Of a DNA stretch of 64,000 nucleotides, positions 22,714 through 31,481 are shown in pieces. The position numbers and the translations under genes are program-made. This DNA is from Pleomorphomonas carboxyditropha (GTDB taxonomy: Bacteria; Pseudomonadota; Alphaproteobacteria; Rhizobiales; Pleomorphomonadaceae). The stretch lies in contig NZ_NQVN01000001.1 of the NCBI RefSeq assembly GCF_002770725.1, positions 744,001 through 808,000 on the forward strand, read 5' to 3'. The notes beneath the pieces were generated by a model. It ran no database searches and was not told the origin of the DNA. It saw only the letters and a list, made by a program, of their open reading frames with translations. Every line of letters begins with the position of its first letter. The stretch's first letter is position 1.

Positions 22714-23899
22714 GGATTGCTCCTTCCATCGGCTGCGAACGGGCAGGCATCTTGCCGCCACCGCTCGCGGGATCGTTTGAGCCTCGATCGCCGCCCGTCT
22801 GTGAGCCGGTCTGGCCGGACGACGCCTGGGTGCCGCTCCGGTTATCGCCGGTCATCTGGCCGGCGTCGGGTGCAGTCGAGGTGGTAATGGCGATGACGTC
22901 GGCCGTGTAGCCGGCCCCCCTCAGTGTCCGCGTCAACATGTCGCGGTCCTTGGCCAGGAGATCGGCGGTTTCCTGGCGGGAAGCCACCACTTCGAGTTCC
23001 AGCGACTTGTCGACGAGCCGCATCTTGAGCACGACAGCCCCGAGGTCTTCCGGTTCGAGCTTGATATGCAGCACCTTGAGCGGTCCGGCGGAATGCCGCG
23101 ATGGCTCGGCCGCCTGTGACGCGGTTTCCGCTGGGGCTGGTTCGGCAACCGTAACCAGCTCTTCACCAACGGCCGTGGCGATCTGCTGTATGGGCGACAG
23201 GCGTGCCACCGGTTCGAAATGCGTCTCGCGGGTAACGATCGACATCTTGATGGGGGCAAGATCCGTCGTTTCCGGTTCGGTGGCGGTGGTGTCGCTCGCC
23301 CGGTCCAGTAGCGAAGACAACGCAGCAAAGGGATCTACTGCGTCGCCGGCCGCGGGATCGACCGCGTTGCTGCGAGCGAGGTCGAGGCTGGTGGTGGTGG
23401 GCAGCTCGACGCTCGACGGCCGACCGAGGCGGTCAGCGAGGTGAACAGGCTTCTCCGGCGAGGTGACCGGCATGTCGCCATCTTCCGTAGGGGGCGAAAC
23501 GAGCGCCGAGAGATCCATGGGCGCGACAGGCTGTGCCGGATGGTCGGACGCGCCGCTTCCGAAAATGGTCTGCCAGGCAAGCACCGGCTCGGTGCCTGCC
23601 GAGGGCTCCGTGCCTTGCAAAGCATCACCAGCCTCCGGCATTGCGTTCGCCTTGTCATCCTTGGACCCGGCTCGGTTGCGAATGCCCGGCAGGTCATGCT
23701 TGGCGGCAGCGCCAGGAAGCGCTTTTGCTTCCTTGTCGGATGCGCCGCAGGCGGTTTTCTCGTGATTGCCGAGCTGCTTCAACAGGGAGCGGAAAGCGGC
23801 CTGCCGGCTGTCGCCATCCTTTGGTGCGGCTTTGCTGACGGTCTTGTCGCCCGATTTGTCGGGGAGCGAGGCTGCGAGCGGAGTATCTATCCTGGTCAT
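22667..23899 (-). CDS. fliK: FliK, flagellar hook-length control protein
   Basis: This 410-residue protein has a long low-complexity N-terminal part, as expected for a molecular ruler. The conserved C-terminal hook-length control domain follows (LKVLHIKLEPEDLGAVVLKMRLVDKSLELEVVASR, about residues 285-320). A Gly/Ser-rich tail ends the protein. In rhizobia this gene was first called motD and lies after motC, exactly as here, with a 4-nt overlap. It senses hook length and switches export specificity through FlhB. Confidence 0.9.
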   Translation of the reverse strand: MTRIDTPLAASLPDKSGDKTVSKAAPKDGDSRQAAFRSLLKQLGNHEKTACGASDKEAKALPGAAAKHDLPGIRNRAGSKDDKANAMPEAGDALQGTEPSAGTEPVLAWQTIFGSGASDHPAQPVAPMDLSALVSPPTEDGDMPVTSPEKPVHLADRLGRPSSVELPTTTSLDLARSNAVDPAAGDAVDPFAALSSLLDRASDTTATEPETTDLAPIKMSIVTRETHFEPVARLSPIQQIATAVGEELVTVAEPAPAETASQAAEPSRHSAGPLKVLHIKLEPEDLGAVVLKMRLVDKSLELEVVASRQETADLLAKDRDMLTRTLRGAGYTADVIAITTSTAPDAGQMTGDNRSGTQASSGQTGSQTGGDRGSNDPASGGGKMPARSQPMEGAIHEESSAGGSSGDLYL

Positions 23900-25080
23900 G
23901 GGCCGTTTGCCTTTTCGAGGAGGTCATCTGCGATCGAAAGGTCCGTTTCGGCGGTGCGCATGGTGCCGGTTACCCAGTTGTCACCGCGCTTTGTATCGGC
24001 AGCGACGACGGTCACCGGCTCAAGTGGGATTGGCGCCACGGGCCTCTCGCCGACGGCGGCAGCAACTGCGATGGCAGCATCCAGAAGGTCGGCGTCACGC
24101 CGGCCGAGCTGACGGTGATTGAGGCTGGTCAGGCGCTTTTGTACCTCGTCGATGTCCTTGCCGACGGTGATCGATGCCGCTGCGTCGTAAAGGCTGGCTC
24201 GCATGGCGTCACCGCCGCCCAATGGCGCCAGCTTCGCCGCGTCGGCCGCTGCCGAACGCGCCGTGCCGAGCTTGCCATGTACGACGGCGGCCTGGGCGAG
24301 CTGAAGGAACAGCGCTCGCTGGTTCTCCGGATCGGAAGACTTCAGGATCGCCTCAAGGCGAGGAAAGCGATCGTCACCATCGGCAATGCCGAGCCTGGCG
24401 ATGGCCGTGGCAAAGCGCTGGCGAAAATCCTCAGCATAGATGGAGGTGCCGAAACGGCGCAGATACTGGCGAGACAGAAACTCGAAACGATCGAGATTGC
24501 CGGTCTGCGCAACCAGGAACACCTCGCGGCGCAAGGCTGCCTCTTCCACCAGGGTGCCGGGCATCAGCAGGCGAGCATCGTCGAGCAGGTGGATGGCCTT
24601 ATTGAGATCCTCGCGGGCGACAAGACCGGCCTGAACCAGAGCCACCTGCCCCCCAAGCGACATGGGCAGGGTGCGAGCGTCAAGCGGCAGCAACCGTTTG
24701 CGGGCCTCGTCTTCCCGGTTTTCGATATAGGCGAGCGCCCCGGCGGCGAGATCGGCATCGACGGCGATTGGCGGCGTCAGGGCGAGGAGGCCGCGCATCA
24801 GTCTGGGGCTGCCACCGGAAAGCGTGAAGGTGACAGCCGCGCGTGCATTGCGCCCGTCGCGCCAGACGGCGGGATCGTCGGCCAGGAACTTTTCCTCCAT
24901 GACCCGGAGCAACTCGCGCTGAGCGGCAACGGCGGTGGCGTTGCCGGTGGCGATCTGCGCTTGCAACGTCTGAAGTGCGCGCACCATTTCGAAGGGAGCA
25001 ATGTCATCGGCCGTCAGGTCAGCGGCGGCGACGGGGCCGGTGGCCAGCAGAGAAACGAGGAGAAGGACGCGGCAGATCAT
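23896..25080 (-). CDS. motC: MotC, periplasmic motility protein
   Basis: This 394-residue secreted protein is specific to rhizobia and their relatives, where it works with MotB in the periplasm to keep the motor running. A signal peptide covers residues 1-20 (MICRVLLLVSLLATGPVAAA). The body is helical and repeat-like, rich in Ala and Leu. The ATG at 25080 overlaps the motB stop as ATGA; the longer open frame lies inside motB and is not needed. It is followed by fliK. Its chaperone MotE is encoded at 32162-32722. Confidence 0.88.
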   Translation of the reverse strand: MICRVLLLVSLLATGPVAAADLTADDIAPFEMVRALQTLQAQIATGNATAVAAQRELLRVMEEKFLADDPAVWRDGRNARAAVTFTLSGGSPRLMRGLLALTPPIAVDADLAAGALAYIENREDEARKRLLPLDARTLPMSLGGQVALVQAGLVAREDLNKAIHLLDDARLLMPGTLVEEAALRREVFLVAQTGNLDRFEFLSRQYLRRFGTSIYAEDFRQRFATAIARLGIADGDDRFPRLEAILKSSDPENQRALFLQLAQAAVVHGKLGTARSAAADAAKLAPLGGGDAMRASLYDAAASITVGKDIDEVQKRLTSLNHRQLGRRDADLLDAAIAVAAAVGERPVAPIPLEPVTVVAADTKRGDNWVTGTMRTAETDLSIADDLLEKANGP

Positions 25081-26513
25081 GTTGGCGTCTCCCGGATCAG
25101 GATCTCGATGCGGCGGTTCTCCGGCGCTTCGGGGTCGCTGGCGTTTTTCAACCAATGATCCGCATAGCCCTCGATCTTCTCGAAGCGCGCTTCGGGCACG
25201 CCGCCACGGACCAGCATGTAATAGGCCATGTGGGCACGTGCGGTGGACAGGCGCCAGTTGTCATAGTCCTTGCTGTGGAACGGCCGGGCATCGGTATGGC
25301 CGCGCACGACGATCCTGCCGGGCCGCTCTTCGATGAGTTTTCCGATGGCGTCGATGGTGCGGATGAGTTCGGGTTCCGGTTCGGCCGAGCCGACGGCGAA
25401 CATGCCGAATTTCCGTTCGTCCATCAGCGTCACCAGGAGCCCCTCTGGAGCGGCACTGACTTCGATGCCCGGTGTTGGACCGATGTTGCCGACGGCGGTC
25501 TGGATGTCGCGGCCGAGCGCTTTCGCGTCGGCGCCTCCCTTGGTCCCGGCGACCACAACCGAAGCCGGAGGCGGAGCGGATACAGGCTTCTCCGAGTCGA
25601 TATCCATCGGTTTTTCGGAGCCGACAACCGCCGGTTTGTCCGGCTCGCTGACAGTCGACGATTTATCCGGTTTGCTGACGGCCGGCGAGGTCCGGTCAGG
25701 CGTGGACGGTTTGGCCACGGCTTGACTGTCTTTGGTCTCGGCAGGAGAGGCTGTAGGCGTCTGAGGCGCCGCCGCCACGGCTTCCGCGGGTTTTTCCAGA
25801 CTGTCGACGGGCGGCTTGGCGATGGGAATGGGTGGGATGGTTTGTTTGGCCTCGATCTTTGCGACGGCGGCGGGCGGCGCTTCGGCCGGCGTATCAGAGG
25901 CTTTATCGGCCACGATATCGCTGCCGCCGGTCTCGTCGCCATCCTGCGGTACCGGTTTGTGCGACATTTTCCAATAGACCGGGTCGAAGGGATCTCGCTG
26001 GGCATTGCCGCCATTCAGGCCTGGTTCGCCTGACTGGCCGAGCGTCTCGAAGGCACCGACATTGTCGGCTGACTGATCGGGTTCCGAGCCGGCGACCAGG
26101 GCGGCCAATACCGCATAGGGATCTTCGAACAGCGCAGCCTCCGAGTAGCGCGGCTTTCGCTCGTTCGGTCTGTCGAGCGTCTGGCTATATCCCTCAAGGG
26201 TGTCGTCGACGCTTTTGACGGACGACCGCTGGTCCTTGCCGCTGGGATCCCCCTCTTTTTCCGTTTCGAGGGGGTCGCGCAGGCCTTTCTTGTCGACGGT
26301 CGCCTCCGCAAGCTTGATCGGATTGAAGTAGCTGGCGACCGCCTCGCGTGTCTTCTGATCCGTTGCGTTGATCAGCCACATCACCAGAAAGAAAGCCATC
26401 ATCGCCGTCATGAAGTCGGCGTAAGCGATCTTCCAGACGCCGTGTTGGGGCGCCTCGGTTCTGCGATGCAGCGACCGACGGACGAAAATGATTTCCTGGG
26501 GCTCGGCACTCAT
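25077..26513 (-). CDS. motB: MotB, flagellar stator protein
   Basis: This encodes a 478-residue stator subunit. One membrane segment holds the proton-carrying Asp (D33, in KIAYADFMTAMMAFFLVMWLI). The C-terminal OmpA-like peptidoglycan-binding domain includes RIVVRGHTDARPFHSKDYDNWRLSTARAHMAYYMLVRGG. Between them is a long linker rich in Pro, Ser, Lys and Asp that makes the protein larger than enteric MotB, as in other rhizobia. It lies between fliH and motC, while motA is in a separate operon at 41157-42056. Confidence 0.93.
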   Translation of the reverse strand: MSAEPQEIIFVRRSLHRRTEAPQHGVWKIAYADFMTAMMAFFLVMWLINATDQKTREAVASYFNPIKLAEATVDKKGLRDPLETEKEGDPSGKDQRSSVKSVDDTLEGYSQTLDRPNERKPRYSEAALFEDPYAVLAALVAGSEPDQSADNVGAFETLGQSGEPGLNGGNAQRDPFDPVYWKMSHKPVPQDGDETGGSDIVADKASDTPAEAPPAAVAKIEAKQTIPPIPIAKPPVDSLEKPAEAVAAAPQTPTASPAETKDSQAVAKPSTPDRTSPAVSKPDKSSTVSEPDKPAVVGSEKPMDIDSEKPVSAPPPASVVVAGTKGGADAKALGRDIQTAVGNIGPTPGIEVSAAPEGLLVTLMDERKFGMFAVGSAEPEPELIRTIDAIGKLIEERPGRIVVRGHTDARPFHSKDYDNWRLSTARAHMAYYMLVRGGVPEARFEKIEGYADHWLKNASDPEAPENRRIEILIRETPT

Positions 26514-26518
26514 GGTGC

Positions 26519-27142
26519 TTACTCTTCAATGGGAAGGAGACGTGCAACCCATTCCCGGAGGCGGGTTTCGATCAGTGTCTCGCCCGCCGTCACGACGATA
26601 TCGGAGCGGTCATCGGGGCGAAAAGTGATGGCAGCGGCGTGTTGGTCCAGTCTTTCGGCCAATCGATCGAGCAGGTCGGCTGGACCTGTGATCTCAAGGG
26701 ACGGCGCGGTGCCGTCGGACAACAGACGCTCGATGCAGTCGTTAAGGTCGGCGACCGATCGGTCGACCATTCGTTCGACGAGAAACGGCCTGAGGGCGCG
26801 GGCCGCCGCGACGCCGAGCTGTTCGCCAAGCGATACGAACCGCCCGTCGATAGCCGCCGCGATCCGTTCGGACTGCTCTTCGACCCAGGCTTTCCGAGAA
26901 GCCTCGTGTTCGGCTTGCAGCGTTCTTGCCTGTTCGGCGAGTGCCTCGGTCAATTGCCACTCGGCGTCGGCTCGCTCTTCAGCTCTTACAGCGGCAACCG
27001 CCTCAGCCACCCGGCGCTCGATTTCTTCGGCAATGGAGTAGCCGAGTGGTTCGATCGGCGGTTCGGCTTCAAGCTTCACCGGCGGCGGATCTGGCCTTTC
27101 GAGATCGAAGATGGCGAGGACGTCGATGGCCGAGCGGAGCAT
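26519..27142 (-). CDS. fliH: FliH-like flagellar export ATPase regulator
   Basis: This 207-residue protein has a long charged helix (about residues 36-90, Glu- and Ala-rich coiled coil) and a C-terminal segment (DIVVTAGETLIETRLREWVARLLP) that fits FliH/YscL-type stator proteins of the export ATPase. Similarity is weak, as is usual for alphaproteobacterial FliH. Its place right after fliF and its size support the call. It would bind FliI (44039-45388) and tether it to the C-ring. It overlaps the fliF stop by one base. Confidence 0.72.
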   Translation of the reverse strand: MLRSAIDVLAIFDLERPDPPPVKLEAEPPIEPLGYSIAEEIERRVAEAVAAVRAEERADAEWQLTEALAEQARTLQAEHEASRKAWVEEQSERIAAAIDGRFVSLGEQLGVAAARALRPFLVERMVDRSVADLNDCIERLLSDGTAPSLEITGPADLLDRLAERLDQHAAAITFRPDDRSDIVVTAGETLIETRLREWVARLLPIEE

Positions 27143-28806
27143 CAGGCAGCCTCCTCTTCACTCATCCACTGCCGGAGGATGCTGGCTGCCTGTTCCTCGT
27201 CCATCTCGACGAGCTGTTCCAGCACCTTGAGCGGCGAGTTGCGCATGCGGGCGTTCATGTCTTCGATCAGGTGCTGCATGTTCCCGGCACCTTCGCCGCT
27301 TGGAAGCGCCGCCTGGCTGGCACCGGCGAGGGAGGCAACCGCCTCGCTGGAAGCGTCGGCCAGCGCAGCCGTTGCTTCCGTCTCCTCGGTCTTGGTCTCG
27401 AGACGCGGAAGAAGAGCGTTCATCGCCGGCCGCAGGCCGAACCAGATGAGCAGCAATGCGACGGCAAGGATGGCGACCGCGTTAACGACGGTTCCAGCCT
27501 GACGCAGCAACACGTCCTTGAAGGTCAGCGGCGGTACCGGCTGCATGTCGGCATAATTGTCAGTGAAGTCGACGGCCGTCACCTGGATGTGGTCGCCACG
27601 ACCTTGGTTAAGGCCCGCGGCAGAGGCAGCGAGGTTGCTCATTTCCTTCACGCGGGCGTCGATCGCCTCGGCGGTGGGGTTTTCACCGAGCGACTGGGCG
27701 ATACGGGCGCGGTTGACTATGAGGGCAACCGACAGCGATTTCACCTGATAGCCGTCACTGATCACTTCCTTGGTGGTAGTGGAGATCTCGTAGTTGGTCA
27801 GCTCTTCGCGGCGCTGGTTTTCCTCGGTGGAGTGATCGCCGCCGTCGGCAGATTGGACGGTCTCCTCCGGCAGATTTTGTTCGACCGTGGTCGGTGGATT
27901 CTGACTGGAGTTTTGCGAATTGCCGCTCTCTCGCACGGTGCGTACCGAGCGTTCGACACGCGATTCCGGATCGAACAGGGTCTGGTTGGTGTGCGTGCGG
28001 TCGGTGTTGAGCTCGGCGGCGACGCTGATCTGGAAATTCTCCGAACCGAGGTAGGGCGTCAGCGCATGACGAATGTTGGCCTCGATGCCGGTGGCCACGG
28101 TGCGCTCCAGGCGGTTGGTCTTGCTGCCGGGCAGCGTCGTTGCGTCCTCACCGGAGGCGAGCACGCTGCCTTCGGTATCGAGGACGGTAATGTGATCGAC
28201 TCCAAGTCCGGGTACGCCGCCGGCGACCAATTGGCGGATCGCCTCGGCCATCCGCACGTCGTCAGGCACGTCGGTCCGGATGATCACCGAGGCCGACGGT
28301 GGCTGCTGGTCGCGGCGGAAGGATCCGCGATCGGGCAGGACGATATGGACTCGGGCCGCCTTGACACCCTTCATGGTCTGGATGGTGCGGGCGAGTTCGC
28401 CTTCGAGTGCCCGTACGCGCGTCACCTCCTGCATGAAGGACGTGAGACCGAGAGAACCGAGCTCGTTGAACAACTCGTAGCCGGCGGCAGCGCTCCGCGG
28501 CAGCCCTTTCTCGGCCAGCAGCATGCGCGCCTGCGAGGTCTGGGCCGGCGTTACGTAGACGGTGCCGCCATCGGCGCTGACATCGAAGGAAATGCCGGCA
28601 TCAGTCAGTGCCGAACCGATCCGCGACGCGTCACCGTTCTCAAGGCCGGTATAAAGCACGGTGAATTGCGGGCGGCTCAGGTAATAGGCCGAGCCGGCGA
28701 CCAGCGCCATCATGGTGACTGCGACCATCGCAAGCGCGGCGAGTCGCCGCGGCCCGAGGTCGAGGAGGTTGATCCAGAGGGTTTCGGCGTGTTCGCGAGC
28801 GGTCAT
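27142..28806 (-). CDS. fliF: FliF, flagellar MS-ring protein
   Basis: This 554-residue MS-ring protein is typical in length. It has an N-terminal membrane segment (ALAMVAVTMMALVAGSAYYL), then ring-building motifs including YVTPAQTSQARMLLAEKGLP and ARVHIVLPDRGSFRRDQQPPSASV. A second membrane segment (AVAILAVALLLIWFGLRPAM) lies near residue 450, before the FliG-binding tail that ends the protein. A 15-bp flagellar box lies 85 bp upstream. It heads the operon fliF-fliH-motB-motC-fliK-SLT. Confidence 0.95.
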   Translation of the reverse strand: MTAREHAETLWINLLDLGPRRLAALAMVAVTMMALVAGSAYYLSRPQFTVLYTGLENGDASRIGSALTDAGISFDVSADGGTVYVTPAQTSQARMLLAEKGLPRSAAAGYELFNELGSLGLTSFMQEVTRVRALEGELARTIQTMKGVKAARVHIVLPDRGSFRRDQQPPSASVIIRTDVPDDVRMAEAIRQLVAGGVPGLGVDHITVLDTEGSVLASGEDATTLPGSKTNRLERTVATGIEANIRHALTPYLGSENFQISVAAELNTDRTHTNQTLFDPESRVERSVRTVRESGNSQNSSQNPPTTVEQNLPEETVQSADGGDHSTEENQRREELTNYEISTTTKEVISDGYQVKSLSVALIVNRARIAQSLGENPTAEAIDARVKEMSNLAASAAGLNQGRGDHIQVTAVDFTDNYADMQPVPPLTFKDVLLRQAGTVVNAVAILAVALLLIWFGLRPAMNALLPRLETKTEETEATAALADASSEAVASLAGASQAALPSGEGAGNMQHLIEDMNARMRNSPLKVLEQLVEMDEEQAASILRQWMSEEEAA

Positions 28807-28891
28807 CTGTCGATCTCGATGCGGTCCGTTGCGTCAGGGGGCGAAGCCGGCGAGCGGCTGGGTCGTCTAGGACTCAGTGTCGTTCGGCAAA

Positions 28892-28906
28892 CTTGCGCGA
28901 GCATTG
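28892..28906 (-). promoter_or_regulatory. Flagellar box ahead of fliF
   Basis: In the direction of transcription the box reads CAATGCTCGCGCAAG, matching the consensus CCAGCCTCGCGCAAG at 11 of 15 positions. It ends 85 bp before the fliF start codon. Confidence 0.6.
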
Positions 28907-28911
28907 CCTCT

Positions 28912-28941
28912 AAAGAAAAAACCACGCCCCGGAGGGCGTGG
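28912..28941 (-). terminator. Rho-independent terminator of the flagellin gene
   Basis: The 8-bp stem CCACGCCC/GGGCGTGG (28922-28929/28934-28941) with a 4-nt loop is followed on the minus strand by TTTTTTCTTT. It begins 32 nt after the flagellin stop and insulates the flagellin message from the fliF operon. Confidence 0.9.
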
Positions 28942-28973
28942 CTTCCTTGCGACTTCGAGCGGGTGGTGTTCGC

Positions 28974-29915
28974 TCAGCCGCGGAACAGCGACAGAATGTT
29001 CTGGCTGTTGGAGTTGGCGATCGACAGCGCCTGGATGCCGAGCTGCTGCTGAGTCTGCAGCGCCTGGAGGCGCGTCGATTCAGCGTTCATGTCGGCGTCA
29101 ACGAGCTGGCCGACACCGCGGTCGATGGCATCGGTGAGCGCCTTCACGAAGTCCTTCTGCGTGTCGAGACGGGTCTTGAGGGCGCCGAGGTTGGAGGCGG
29201 CGTCGGTCAGGCCGTTCAACTGCGTGTTGACAGCAGTGATAAGCTTCGTCAGGTCACCCTGGCGGTCGGCTTCGGTCGCGGCTGTCAGAGCGGAGATGTC
29301 GATCTTGGCGATCGAGTTATCGGAGCTCGCGCCGGCCGTGGTCAGGCCGACGATGGAAGCCTTGTCCATGATGCCAGTGGCGCCAGCGGCGGCCGTATCA
29401 TACAGCAGGCTGCCCGCGATGTCGTAGTTGACGGTCTCGATCGTGATGGCCGAGCCAACGCGCGAGAAGGATGCCACCAACTGCTTCTGGGTACCAGCGG
29501 CCGGATCGGCGGCCAGCCAGTTCTCGCTGTTGAACACCGAGGACGAGGCAACCGACTGGATCTGGTCGAGGCGGGTCTTGATTTCTTTCTGGATCTTGCC
29601 CAGGTCGACGCCCGGCTCCTTGGCGGAAACCAGCAGCTTGCCGATCTCGGTCAGCTGATCAACCGTCGATGTGAGAGCGGTGTACTGCACGTCGACAGTC
29701 GCAGCGGCAAGACCAAGGCTGTCCTGCACGGCCGACAGCGACTTGTTGTCGGAGCGCATGGTCGTGGCGATCGACCAGTAGGCGGCGCCATCGGAGGCGG
29801 TCGAGATACGCATACCCGTGGAAATGCGGTTCTGCGTCGTGTCGAGCGACTTGCTGGTGTTCGAGAGGGTCTGGAGGGCGGTCATTGCCGCAGCATTGGT
29901 CAGAAGGCTGGCCAT
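28974..29915 (-). CDS. Flagellin
   Basis: This 313-residue flagellin has the two conserved terminal domains. The N-terminal part is MASLLTNAAAMTALQTLSNTSKSLDTTQNRISTGMRISTASDGAAYWSIATTMRSD. The C-terminal part ends IQALSIANSNSQNILSLFRG, with the usual terminal Arg-Gly. The variable centre is short, giving the small flagellin usual in rhizobia. The ATG at 29915 has AAGGGA upstream; an in-frame ATG at 29954 is not needed. It is a single-gene unit with its own box, a leader of up to 140 nt and a terminator. Confidence 0.95.
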   Translation of the reverse strand: MASLLTNAAAMTALQTLSNTSKSLDTTQNRISTGMRISTASDGAAYWSIATTMRSDNKSLSAVQDSLGLAAATVDVQYTALTSTVDQLTEIGKLLVSAKEPGVDLGKIQKEIKTRLDQIQSVASSSVFNSENWLAADPAAGTQKQLVASFSRVGSAITIETVNYDIAGSLLYDTAAAGATGIMDKASIVGLTTAGASSDNSIAKIDISALTAATEADRQGDLTKLITAVNTQLNGLTDAASNLGALKTRLDTQKDFVKALTDAIDRGVGQLVDADMNAESTRLQALQTQQQLGIQALSIANSNSQNILSLFRG

Positions 29916-30055
29916 TTTCGTATGTCCCTTTTGTGGATTAGTGAGATGGGACATTCCGGGTTTTCACCGGGATGGCAGGAGCGGCATCATGCCCTTGGAT
30001 CCTCTTGGTTCGCTGAGCGATCCAACCTGCCATGGCTTCACTCTGGCCGATGAGG

Positions 30056-30070
30056 CTTGCGCGAAGCTGA
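30056..30070 (-). promoter_or_regulatory. Flagellar box ahead of flagellin
   Basis: In the direction of transcription it reads TCAGCTTCGCGCAAG, 12 of 15 to the consensus. It ends 140 bp before the start codon, much farther than at the other units, so a long untranslated leader is implied. Confidence 0.6.
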
Positions 30071-30129
30071 CGCGCCGCGAGGTGGCTTTTGGACCGCTTT
30101 CCAGGGCGGAAATGCTTGTGCCGAAATGC

Positions 30130-30157
30130 AAAAGCCCGCTCCGAGAGTGGAGCGGGC
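30130..30157 (-). terminator. Rho-independent terminator of the fliP operon
   Basis: A perfect 9-bp stem (GCCCGCTCC/GGAGCGGGC, 30134-30142/30149-30157) with a 6-nt loop is followed on the minus strand by TTTTGCATTT. It begins 25 nt after the fliP stop. Confidence 0.85.
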
Positions 30158-30181
30158 CTTACTGGCCGAAAACGAATCTGG

Positions 30182-30952
30182 CTAGAAGAACGAACGGACC
30201 AAGCCGCCGATCAGCATGTTCCATCCATCGATCAGCACGAAAAACAGAACCTTGAAGGGGAGCGACAGCACGGTCGGCGGCAACATCATCATGCCCATGG
30301 ACATGGTGAGCGTCGCCACGATCATGTCGATCACCAGGAAGGGCAGGGCGATCAGGAAGCCGATTTCAAAACCGCGCCGAAGTTCGGAGATCATGAAGGC
30401 AGGGATCAATACCCTGAGTGGTGTCACACCGCCGTCCGACTTGATACCGAGATGCTCGGCGGCGAGGTCGTCGAACAGCTTTAGATCCTTGTCTCGGACG
30501 CGCTGGGCCATGAAGTCGCGGAAAGGGTTCGAGATCTTTTCGAAAGCGACCTCTTCGGAAATCTCGTTGCGGGTCAGTGGCAGCACGCCGTCGGTCCAGG
30601 CCCGGTCGAAAGTCGGTGCCATGACGTAGAAGGTCATGAAAAGCGCCAAGCTGATCAGGATCAGGTTGGCCGGCGTCGTTTGCAGACCGATACCCGAGCG
30701 CAGGAAGGACAGGGCGACGACGATGCGGGTGAAGCTCGTCACCATGATCAACAGGCCAGGCGCCACCGACAGGACCGTCAGGAGCGCAACCAGTTGGACA
30801 ATGCGACCGGAAGCCGTTCCCTCGCCAGAGGGGATCAGCGAACTGAGGTCGGGAATCCCGGCGTCGAGACCGGGGATCTGGGCGAGTGCCGGCGCGCTCA
30901 TGACGAGCAAGGGAGCGATCGACAGAAGACCGACGAGCAGAGGTTTCTTCAC
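30182..30952 (-). CDS. fliP: FliP, flagellar export gate protein
   Basis: This is a 256-residue core subunit of the flagellar type III export gate. A signal peptide (residues 1-24) precedes four membrane segments. Family motifs include MVTSFTRIVVALSFLRSGIG, PANLILISLALFMTFYVMAPTF and the closing FKVLFFVLIDGWNMLIGGLVRSF. The start is a GTG overlapping the fliL stop (GTGA). FliO, which helps FliP assemble in enterics, is not present here, as is usual in alphaproteobacteria. Confidence 0.95.
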   Translation of the reverse strand: MKKPLLVGLLSIAPLLVMSAPALAQIPGLDAGIPDLSSLIPSGEGTASGRIVQLVALLTVLSVAPGLLIMVTSFTRIVVALSFLRSGIGLQTTPANLILISLALFMTFYVMAPTFDRAWTDGVLPLTRNEISEEVAFEKISNPFRDFMAQRVRDKDLKLFDDLAAEHLGIKSDGGVTPLRVLIPAFMISELRRGFEIGFLIALPFLVIDMIVATLTMSMGMMMLPPTVLSLPFKVLFFVLIDGWNMLIGGLVRSFF

Positions 30953-31473
30953 TGGACGACCAGACTTTCGATGATGAGATCCTTCACATCGCCTCCCGAA
31001 CGGATGGCAACGCGATCCTTGAGGTCTTCGCGCAAGTGCTGAAGCTGTGTGGCGCCATCGAGCTGCCCGATCTTCAGCGTCTTCAGAAAGGCGAGGAGAT
31101 CTTCCGAGATTTTCGCAGAGATGATCTCAGAGTTGGGCATTTCGTCCGCGAAGACGATCGCGGCGTCGAGACGCAACCACACGTTGGCAGGCTCGGTGAG
31201 ATTGGTGACGATCGGCTTCAGGCGATAGAGCCGGGATGTCCGTGGATCGCTTTCGCCGGTCGTGACCGTGCCCTGCTGTTTGGCAGCGTCGGCGATCTGG
31301 GCGTAGTGGACGAGATGGGTGCCGAGGCCGAGGCCGGCTGCCATAGCCAGCACCGTCAGGAAGAGTGCCGGCTTCAGCACGAGGCCGCGTTCGGGCCGCG
31401 GCAGTCGGCGCACCTCGGTATCGACCTCGGGTGGTGCCGGCTCGCGGGTAGGGGGGGACGGAAGCTTGACCAT
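30949..31473 (-). CDS. fliL: FliL, flagellar basal body-associated protein
   Basis: This 174-residue protein has a proline-rich cytoplasmic N terminus, one membrane segment (about residues 34-55) and a periplasmic domain with RLYRLKPIVTNLTEPANVWLRLDAAIVF and a C-terminal IIESLVVQ. FliL surrounds the stator and supports torque at high load. It is coupled to fliP by a 4-nt overlap and follows flgH by 8 nt. Confidence 0.88.
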   Translation of the reverse strand: MVKLPSPPTREPAPPEVDTEVRRLPRPERGLVLKPALFLTVLAMAAGLGLGTHLVHYAQIADAAKQQGTVTTGESDPRTSRLYRLKPIVTNLTEPANVWLRLDAAIVFADEMPNSEIISAKISEDLLAFLKTLKIGQLDGATQLQHLREDLKDRVAIRSGGDVKDLIIESLVVQ

Positions 31474-31481
31474 GCTGTCTC

